NCBI GenBank assembly: GCA_021772635.1
Contig: JAJFLP010000078.1
Span: 1-32,705, forward strand
Direction: 5' to 3'
DNA from: Verrucomicrobiota bacterium
GTDB lineage: Bacteria > Verrucomicrobiota > Lentisphaeria > JABSQK01 > JAJFLO01
Length of the DNA: 32,705 nt
A model generated the notes under the pieces. It was not told the DNA's origin, made no database searches, and worked only from the letters and a program-made list of their open reading frames with translations. Of the stretch, positions 7,364-13,819 are shown in pieces. Position 1 is the stretch's first letter; every line of letters starts with the position of its first letter. Position numbers and translations under genes: made by a program.

Positions 7364-9550
7364 CTATCTTAGAATGGCGAGGTCATCGGCCTTGATCTGA
7401 TCCTTGGCTTCTTTCGGAAAAATCTCGACGAGGCACATATTATCCTTCACCAGTTTCGCCTGGCCTTGAATCCATTGCTCGCCCCACATCATCGGATCGG
7501 CAAAATCGACATCCTCTTCTGCGCCGGAGATAAAAATAAAACGCATCCCTTCGAAAATATTATCCTGAGTGCCCAATGGGATCTTGATCCCTTTGCTGAC
7601 CGCGCCGGCTACGGTCGCAGAAAGTGCGGGTAATCGCTGATGCAATTTATCGACAAGCCCCTGCAATTGAAATTCTATATGCTCGAGGGAGAATTCCGTA
7701 AAGTGGATATCCGTCGTCACGAGATACTTACTGGTGGCGACGTCGACAATGTTAACGACGATATCCCAATTATCCTCGCCGGACCATTCGGTGAGATGCC
7801 CTTGGAGAATCCAGTCGGATTGCCGCAGTTTCCCTGTCTTCACCGCGCGCACCTGGTCGGCCAATCGGCTTTCGGAGAGCTTCAGCTCCATTAGCAGTCG
7901 CTGCATGGTTTCAGGATCGCGCTCGACGATGTTCAGGCGCTTTGGATTACCGAGAAGTGCTTGCAGCAATGATGAGTAGATATCGACTTCGGCCAGACGG
8001 GCAACGGCTGATTTATCCGGGGGAATCACCTGGGCTGTAATGCGCAGGTCCTCGCGCCAAATGGCGTCTAATTTCTGCTCGATCGCGAAGGTCTTAACCT
8101 TCTTATTTCCGGCGTGGTCGCGGACAATGACTTCAAGCGCGTTCGCTCCCGGCTGTAGCTCAAATGTCTGTGTGAACCGGTGCTTGATCAACTTCAAGTC
8201 ACGGAGTGAGCGCGTTTCGGTGGCCCCGTTAATCCTGAATTCGACAGAATCGAGGTAACCGCTGTCGGAAACCTCGAGGTCAAGGACGTATAGATCGGTC
8301 GTCACCACAGTCTTCTCATCGATATCCGGGAACATTCGCAAGCGCGGCGGAAGGGTATCGGCCTGCTTCTTCGGGAGCTGCGGAGCCATCGCAAAATCGT
8401 ATCGGACGTCCGACTGGACATCGGAGCGCACATCGGGGTCAAACCTTATATTAGCATTTAATGATTCGTTAAATGCTAATATAAGATTTGACCCCGAGGA
8501 TGCTTGCTGCGTATCTGGATAGTGCTTCCGAGATTGAAGGGATGCTTTGAGGAGTTCGCGAAGAGGGCTTTTCAGTTCGGTTCGGTTCCCCGCCGGGTCA
8601 GTAGCAAGGACACTGAGGACACTCAGTGCCGCCTCACCGTCCTCGCCTCCGGCAGGAATCTCGGATGAGAACATCTTCTTGGACGTGTCAATCTTAACTT
8701 CCTTGCCATTCACGATCACGGAGGCAATCCCGAAGTTATCCATTACGATCATTCGTATGTAACTCTTCGGGTCGGAGACAGACGGAGCGAACGATATGGT
8801 AGGGCCCTGGAGGTCGACGAACAGGTCGTGTTCCCAAACTTCACTATTCCCCGCGAGGTCTCGGGCAACGACCTTCAGGGTCTGCGGGCCAGTCTTCAGT
8901 GCAGTTTTATGATGGAGTTTGTAGGTATCCTCGGAGCTTTTCAGAAATAGGCGACGCCCGTTCACAACAACGCGGGAAACGAGGTACGGGCTGGAAACGG
9001 TCCCGTCGATAGTGATGTATGGTGAATTAGTTAATTTGGGGTCAGACCCCAAATTGGTTTTAACAACGAGCTTAAGCGCACCGGGCTGCGGAGTGCCTAA
9101 CTGGCGATACTGTGCCTGCCGGATATTATCGAGGTAATGCCGCGCCCGAGAAGACGGCAGCATTTCGATGGATTTATTGAGTTCCGACTCGGCTTTTTCA
9201 TGCTGTTCCTGGTAATAATAGCAAATACCGAGTTCGCGGTGAGGGAAGTAGTCATTGAGGAAATGGAGTCCGTAGGTTTTCGCGCGGCGTTTTTCTGAAG
9301 ATTCGGGATAGATAGCACCTTCCTGGTACCCTAACGCGGTTTCGAAGTCAGCGGCGGCCTTTTCCCAGTTGCCTTTGAGTGAGTAGGCAACGCCGCGCTG
9401 GTAGAAGTTCCACCAGTTCGGGCGGCGAATGATCGGGATCCCGGATTCAAGCGGAAGGTGCTCGCAGGAAAAGAGGAGCCCTGCAATGAGGAAAAATAGA
9501 GGGAGACGGATTAAATGACGAAAACACAATATTTTGCTAATAATAATCAT
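7364..9550 (-). CDS. Lipoprotein with TPR-like, Ig-like and CsgG/FlgO-like domains
   Basis: A protein of about 728 residues. A signal sequence ending LIAGLLFSC gives a lipidated Cys near residue 29. TPR-like helices follow at about 45-150 (FYQRGVAYSLKGNWEKAAAD and HRELGICYYYQEQHEKAESE), then three Ig-like/Big-type repeats with the recurring ARDLAGN, ATDPAGNRTEL and VRDHAGN turns (about 160-490). At about 495-660 lies a CsgG/FlgO-like domain (SLLQALLGNPKRLNIVERD, LKLSESRLADQ, LRQSDWILQGHL), and a small beta domain ends the protein. The same C-terminal pair occurs in the kinase at 10513. Two GGGGTC palindromes lie in frame within it. A GTG at 9565 is possible, but ATG 9550 fits the signal sequence. 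Confidence 0.75.
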   Translation of the reverse strand: MIIISKILCFRHLIRLPLFFLIAGLLFSCEHLPLESGIPIIRRPNWWNFYQRGVAYSLKGNWEKAAADFETALGYQEGAIYPESSEKRRAKTYGLHFLNDYFPHRELGICYYYQEQHEKAESELNKSIEMLPSSRARHYLDNIRQAQYRQLGTPQPGALKLVVKTNLGSDPKLTNSPYITIDGTVSSPYLVSRVVVNGRRLFLKSSEDTYKLHHKTALKTGPQTLKVVARDLAGNSEVWEHDLFVDLQGPTISFAPSVSDPKSYIRMIVMDNFGIASVIVNGKEVKIDTSKKMFSSEIPAGGEDGEAALSVLSVLATDPAGNRTELKSPLRELLKASLQSRKHYPDTQQASSGSNLILAFNESLNANIRFDPDVRSDVQSDVRYDFAMAPQLPKKQADTLPPRLRMFPDIDEKTVVTTDLYVLDLEVSDSGYLDSVEFRINGATETRSLRDLKLIKHRFTQTFELQPGANALEVIVRDHAGNKKVKTFAIEQKLDAIWREDLRITAQVIPPDKSAVARLAEVDIYSSLLQALLGNPKRLNIVERDPETMQRLLMELKLSESRLADQVRAVKTGKLRQSDWILQGHLTEWSGEDNWDIVVNIVDVATSKYLVTTDIHFTEFSLEHIEFQLQGLVDKLHQRLPALSATVAGAVSKGIKIPLGTQDNIFEGMRFIFISGAEEDVDFADPMMWGEQWIQGQAKLVKDNMCLVEIFPKEAKDQIKADDLAILR
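8435..8495. repeat. GGGGTC palindrome, in frame inside the lipoprotein gene
   Basis: A 61-bp palindrome with 26-bp arms, one mismatch and a nine-base loop, beginning GGGGTCAAACC and ending TTTGACCCC. The reading frame of the lipoprotein runs through it and translates about 20 residues (SNLILAFNESLNANIRFD). Their low-similarity, polar composition differs from the Ig-like domains on either side. It therefore lies in an inter-domain linker and appears tolerated by the protein. Confidence 0.85.
9033..9055. repeat. Short GGGGTC palindrome, in frame inside the lipoprotein gene
   Basis: The palindrome AATTTGGGGTC-a-GACCCCAAATT has 11-bp perfect arms. It encodes NLGSDPKL in frame, between the TPR-like part and the first Ig-like repeat. 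It shares the GGGGTC/GACCCC ends with 490-583 and 8435-8495 but lacks a long arm, so it may be a minimal or decayed copy. Confidence 0.75.
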
Positions 9551-9565
9551 AAATTTTCTGCCCAC

Positions 9566-9819
9566 GAATCACGCGAATCTGCACGAATAAAAACCGCGAC
9601 GATTACTGCGGTACTAGATACATAGGGTTATCAGGATTACTTGGTCTTTCGGTGTACTGAAAGATCTACGACTACGGAAAAACCTGCATCTTCAAATTAC
9701 AGATTTGCAGATGAATGGTTCTCCTTATCGCTGATTCGTTGGTAAACGAATAGTAAACCAGATTGTCCTATGAATCGTTCCCCCAACAAAAATCTGCGTT
9801 AATTCGCGTTATCCGCGGG
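9566..9819 (+). repeat. Three-hairpin repeat, copy 3, left flank of the GxxExxY gene
   Basis: The unit begins CACGAATCACGCGAATCTGC, contains hairpin A (TCTTTCggtgtactGAAAGA, 9645-9664), hairpin B (9687-9713) and hairpin C (ATTCGTT-ggta-AACGAAT, 9734-9751), and ends with TCCGCGGGCTAA. The core is about 9632-9765; its closing stem is less regular than in other copies. The unit's end supplies the TAG stop of the GxxExxY gene, and its beginning abuts the start of the lipoprotein gene. The same unit in the same orientation follows at 10213. Confidence 0.8.
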
Positions 9820-10200
9820 CTAATTTTCTTTCGTTAACACGATCCGTTCATATTCCAGTTTCGGATTACTACCGAAATTCACAAGCAATCCCAGCTTATA
9901 TTTGGTTGCGTTCAGATAGTTTATGACTTGCCCCCGATGTTCATCGACCAGTCTAGAGACGGCTTTTATCTCAATGATAATCTTCCCGAAGCAAATGAAG
10001 TCTGGTTTATACCGTTGCTCCAGGGTGTGTGATTTATACGTTAGTCTAAGGCATTCCTGTGCCTTAAAAGGTATTCCCTTGAGGTCAAGCTCTATCTCCA
10101 GACACTCTTGGTAGACAGGTTCCAGGAATCCGCTACCGATCTCGTTATAAACCTCAAAGCAGGCACCAATAATCTGGTAGCTTTCGTCTTTGTAAATCAT
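9820..10200 (-). CDS. GxxExxY protein, PD-(D/E)XK nuclease-like fold
   Basis: A 126-residue protein. The family signature is at the N-terminus: IIGACFEVYNEIGSGFLEPV followed by YQECLEIEL, that is GxxExxY. The core YKPDFICFGKIIIEIKAVSR provides the D...E-x-K residues of the PD-(D/E)XK nuclease fold, and QVINYLNATKYKLGLLVNFG completes the domain (Pfam PDDEXK_3 type). The biochemical role of the family is unknown. It appears intact. It lies between two direct copies of a structured repeat that begin 14 bases before its ATG and end at its stop codon, and the unit splits the kinase and lipoprotein genes. Confidence 0.9.
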   Translation of the reverse strand: MIYKDESYQIIGACFEVYNEIGSGFLEPVYQECLEIELDLKGIPFKAQECLRLTYKSHTLEQRYKPDFICFGKIIIEIKAVSRLVDEHRGQVINYLNATKYKLGLLVNFGSNPKLEYERIVLTKEN

Positions 10201-10212
10201 GTCAGTTGCTTT

Positions 10213-10495
10213 TCCACCCGCGAATCACGCGAATCTGCACGAATAAAAACCTGCGACGATTATTCCGGCATTAAATTCATAGGATTACCAGGATTTCTTG
10301 ATTTTTCGGTGTACTGAAAGATCCACGAATAGGAAAGAACCTGCATCTTCAAATTACAGATTTGCAGATGAAGGGTTCTCCCTATAGCTGATTCGTTACC
10401 TAACGAATAAAAAATCCTGATAATCCAATGAATCTCCGCTAATTCCCCTTTCCTTATCCGCGCCAATCTGCGTGATCCGTGGGCTAATATCTATT
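10213..10495 (+). repeat. Three-hairpin repeat, copy 4, right flank of the GxxExxY gene
   Basis: The same layout as copy 3: CGCGAATCACGCGAATCTGC at the left; hairpin A with TTTCGGTGTACTGAAAG (10302-10322), hairpin B (10344-10370) and hairpin C (ATTCGTT-acct-AACGAAT, 10391-10408); the right end GATCCGTGGGCTAATA. The core 10289-10419 has a good closing stem, CAGGATTT with AAAAATCCTG. The unit's two ends are near complements of each other (CCACGAATCACGC and CCACGGATCACGC), so the whole copy is a long imperfect palindrome. Confidence 0.8.
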
Positions 10496-10512
10496 TTTTC
10501 TAACCTCTACCC

Positions 10513-13269
10513 TCACTCTGCAACGAGGACAAGCATGTCGGGGACAATCGGGGCGGTGTTCTCGGTGATCTCAACAACAGCCGCGAATTTATCTAAATCG
10601 ACGACCTTCGCTTTCGCAACCGGCTTCTTGCGAGCCAGCAGGCGGGCTGAGGGGCGGTCTTGTGGCGGATAGATATTAAGTGCCTTACCTTCCTGCAATC
10701 CATGATACTTCCCGACGTTGATTTCGAAGACGCCATCGTCTCCAGCGGTGATCTTCGCGGATACGCGAAAATTGGATCTCAGGAGTTGGTTTAGTTTTAC
10801 GCTGATACCAGCGATCAACTCCTGACGATCACCGTTGTCTACTTGATTCTTGGCAATCCCGATGATCTCGGAAGTTTGAACGTCAACCAACTGCAAGTTC
10901 ATCATCAAATTCAGGCCAGCATCAACGAATGAGCCTTTAACCAGGATCGATGCGGGGAGCAGGCTCCCGATCTTGAGTTGGGCTTCGGTGGAGCCGAGGT
11001 CAGAGGCATTAAGTTTCAGTTCCCTTAGGATATGGTCAAGGGACTCGCGATCGACTATCGGGAAGTTATTGTGGGCGCGAACGATATCGATCATATGATC
11101 TATCCAGAGATCCTCAACGCCAAGGCGACCGGCTTGTGTACTCCTGTTTTCCAGTTTGAGGAAGGTTAATATCAGCGGGCTGCTTGTCCATCTATCGACG
11201 CGGTCAGAACGCTGACCGATATTCTGATTCACATCATCAATCATCTCCATTGTTGCCTGAATTTTGCTAGCCTGCGCTTCCGCTGAATTTTCGGATAACT
11301 GTTTTTTCAGGTACAATGTCATTTCGTCTTTCGGGTTTAACGAGAGCATTTTATCGACGAAATCAGACGCCGTTTGGGTATCCCCGGCTTTCATCAAGGT
11401 GACGGCATAATTTGTGCCAATATCCGGGGTAATCGACGCCTCTGGATCTTTGTCGATCGCTTGTGTATACAGGTTTTTGGCTTGATCGACCTTCCCCTCA
11501 TTTACGAATAACCGTGCAAGATGATCGACGACTGAGAGCTTCTGGAAGGTAAAAAATGACGCTTCCTGTAATGCTGAATTAAATGATTCCTTCGCCTCGG
11601 TGATCTTTCCCTGCCGTTGAAGCGCAATGCCGCGACTCTGAAGAAAGGGGAGTTTATGCTGCGCGCTCGGAAGCGCCTCCTGAATCAAACGCAGGGCGGA
11701 GTCGAAATCGTTATTGTATAGGTGGGTCATCGTCTGTAAATGTCGAGCCATTTCCTGTCCGTTCGGCAGCGCGTCCAAAGCAGATACTGTACTCGCGAGT
11801 TCAGACTGCTGATTCTTCTGCAAATAGCACAGACCAAGCGCGTATAACAGGTCTTCGTTGTTCCGGTTTTTGTCGAGTTGTTCAACGAGTAATGCTAATG
11901 CACCGTCGAAATTACCGCCTGCTAACTCCCTCTCGATCTCGGAGTATGAGGTGACGGACTTTTGAGGTTTGAGGAATAGCAACGACAACGCGGCAATTAG
12001 CGTTATTGCAAGCACGTAAACAGCAGCCAATAAAAGCTTACTCTTGGCACGTGGCCGGGTAATCTCTTCCAAATCCTGGAGCACCGCGGTTGGACTTTGA
12101 TAACGTTTCTCAACATCCTTCTCCATCATTTTATCGATAATTACGGCGACACTGCCCGGTAACTCCGGATTGATCGATGCTGCGCCTATCGCCGTCTCAT
12201 GGAGCGCCTTCATCATTACTTCCTGCGTGGACCGCCCGGCGAAAGGAAGGACTCCCGTGGCCATATGATAGAACGTGACGCCGAGGGCATAGATATCAGC
12301 GCGGATATCGACAGACTTTGCATCTGTCACCTGCTCTGGTGCCATGTACGCCGGTGACCCCATCGACGCCCCGGAGTTGGTCAGATGGATATTGGCTTGA
12401 TCCGATTCAACGGGCTGCGCCTGCTTAGCGAGCCCCATATCCGCAAGTTTCGGAATACCCTCGGTAGAAACAAGAATATTACTGGGCTTAATATCGCGGT
12501 GTATTACATTGTGTTTCTCGGCTTCGACAAGGGCTCCGGTTATTCCGACGATGATCTCGAGGGCCTTACTTAACTCAATCGTTCCGTTCGGCGCCGACCG
12601 AATCAGCTCGTACAGATCCTGACCGTCTACGAATTCCTGGACGATATAGTAGACGTTGTTGTCGTGATCGACGTCGTAAACCCGAACGACGTTCGGATGA
12701 GATAATTTCGTTGCGAGCCGGGCTTCGCGAATAAGGCGATCGATAAATTGCAGATCCGAGACGTTGCCCGGTTTTATCGTCTTTATAGCGACAGGAATAT
12801 CGAGATCCGGGTGCCAGGCTTTGTACACGCATCCCATCCCCCCCTGCCCAAGGAGTCCGGTTATTCGGAATTTTCCGATTTTCGACGGCATATCAGATGA
12901 ATCGGACTCCGGTTTCGGTAATTCAATACCCGCGCCGTTGTCCGATGATCGGGGGAACGCGGATTCCGGTGTCTCCAGGACGGTCGCATCATAATCGGAG
13001 GAGTCTGAAGCGCGGTCGCCGTCGAGTATCGTTCCTACATCTTCGTCCATGCCGTCGTTATACAACTTCTGCATATCGTCAGGTGAGATATTTTTGGTTT
13101 TTCTGTCAGGCGTTGTGGTAGAAGCCCCCGCGAGAACTGCCGGATCGCAGTCAGGGGAGTCAGAAGAGCGGTCGGACTCCAGCTTCGTTTCTTCGTCATC
13201 ATACAGACGGTCGCTATCCATCTTGGGCATATCGTCGGGCGGAGTATTATTGGCTTCGCTTTCATCCAT
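10513..13269 (-). CDS. Transmembrane Ser/Thr kinase with TPR and CsgG/FlgT-C-like domains
   Basis: About 918 residues. The acidic N-terminus contains two related repeats of about 37 residues (SPDDMQKLYND... ending YDATVL or CDPAVL). The Hanks-type kinase domain, about 135-405, shows the glycine loop GQGGMGCVYKA, lysine 163 in VAIKTI, HRDIKPSN, DMG instead of DFG, and MAPEQ. A single membrane span (LLLAAVYVLAITLIAALSLL) lies at about 411-433. TPR-like helices follow to about 660, then a CsgG-like domain (FPIVDRESLDHILRELKLNA) and a small beta domain resembling the FlgT C-terminus. The kinase should be cytoplasmic and the rest periplasmic. The start is uncertain: ATG 13269 has GGTGA five bases before it, and a TTG at 13368 is possible. 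Confidence 0.85.
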   Translation of the reverse strand: MDESEANNTPPDDMPKMDSDRLYDDEETKLESDRSSDSPDCDPAVLAGASTTTPDRKTKNISPDDMQKLYNDGMDEDVGTILDGDRASDSSDYDATVLETPESAFPRSSDNGAGIELPKPESDSSDMPSKIGKFRITGLLGQGGMGCVYKAWHPDLDIPVAIKTIKPGNVSDLQFIDRLIREARLATKLSHPNVVRVYDVDHDNNVYYIVQEFVDGQDLYELIRSAPNGTIELSKALEIIVGITGALVEAEKHNVIHRDIKPSNILVSTEGIPKLADMGLAKQAQPVESDQANIHLTNSGASMGSPAYMAPEQVTDAKSVDIRADIYALGVTFYHMATGVLPFAGRSTQEVMMKALHETAIGAASINPELPGSVAVIIDKMMEKDVEKRYQSPTAVLQDLEEITRPRAKSKLLLAAVYVLAITLIAALSLLFLKPQKSVTSYSEIERELAGGNFDGALALLVEQLDKNRNNEDLLYALGLCYLQKNQQSELASTVSALDALPNGQEMARHLQTMTHLYNNDFDSALRLIQEALPSAQHKLPFLQSRGIALQRQGKITEAKESFNSALQEASFFTFQKLSVVDHLARLFVNEGKVDQAKNLYTQAIDKDPEASITPDIGTNYAVTLMKAGDTQTASDFVDKMLSLNPKDEMTLYLKKQLSENSAEAQASKIQATMEMIDDVNQNIGQRSDRVDRWTSSPLILTFLKLENRSTQAGRLGVEDLWIDHMIDIVRAHNNFPIVDRESLDHILRELKLNASDLGSTEAQLKIGSLLPASILVKGSFVDAGLNLMMNLQLVDVQTSEIIGIAKNQVDNGDRQELIAGISVKLNQLLRSNFRVSAKITAGDDGVFEINVGKYHGLQEGKALNIYPPQDRPSARLLARKKPVAKAKVVDLDKFAAVVEITENTAPIVPDMLVLVAE

Positions 13270-13448
13270 TGTCATCACCGTTTGTCGTAATAAAACTGGT
13301 ACTGGTACCTGCTTGATTTCGGTCGTTCGACCGGATAAGACTGTATCGTATCGAAGGTGCAATTTCAACGGCGCTCCGCGGTACGTTGTGATCGCGAGTC
13401 TACTCGTGTATTATTAAGGCGCGAGGAAGAAGTCATTCTCGCCGCAGT

Positions 13449-13541
13449 TATACTGCAAGCAGTACAATTTTTGGATGACTTCAAATTACCACGCATGAGA
13501 TATCGAACGATATTTCGAAAACTCGAAGGCGTTCGGTATAT
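13449..13541 (+). repeat. TATACC-type element, copy 2
   Basis: A short copy, about 93 bp, starting TATACTGCAAGCAGTACAAT (hairpin TACTGC-aa-GCAGTA) and ending GAAGGCGTTCGGTATA. The right half (GAAAACTCGAAGGCGTTCGG) is shared with the element at 20704. It sits between the divergent kinase and priA genes, so it may lie among their promoters. Confidence 0.65.
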
Positions 13542-13604
13542 ATGCAATTCGGTAGTGAAACGGTTTTCTTACGGCAAAGTACAAATTTTTATTTGATGGG
13601 GCGG

Positions 13605-13785
13605 GATTCGTGGTGGGTGAAGGGACTAGATACTCGTTACAGGATACTGGATACTGGATGCTGGACGCTGGATACTTCCCGCATGAGCGGGATCCCGTTG
13701 GTGCGTGAAGTTGCTGAGTTGTTGGGTTGTTGAGGGAAGAGATTGCGGAAGCGTTGCTTCCAGATGCTGAATGCTTCGCGCATGA
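13605..13785 (+). repeat. Long dispersed repeat with GATACTG tandem, copy 2
   Basis: Second copy of the repeat at 3892-4098, with fewer GAGTTGCT units. It ends about 35 bases before the priA start codon. An open frame runs from this repeat into priA, but it is translated repeat DNA and not part of the protein. Confidence 0.75.
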
Positions 13786-13819
13786 GCGGAGATGTAGAAA
13801 AGTGAGTCGAGGAGAAATA

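Noticed and set aside
7126..7395. Plus-strand frame directly after the MazF-like gene
   Set aside because: Low-complexity Arg/Pro/Leu composition, runs into the 3' end of the lipoprotein gene on the other strand, no motif.
9566..10495. CRISPR array
   Set aside because: The repeats are long, structured and separated by a gene, not short repeats with uniform spacers; no cas genes.
13727..13819. N-terminal extension of PriA
   Set aside because: It translates the dispersed repeat; a GTG with a good ribosome-binding site at 13820 matches the family's N-terminus.
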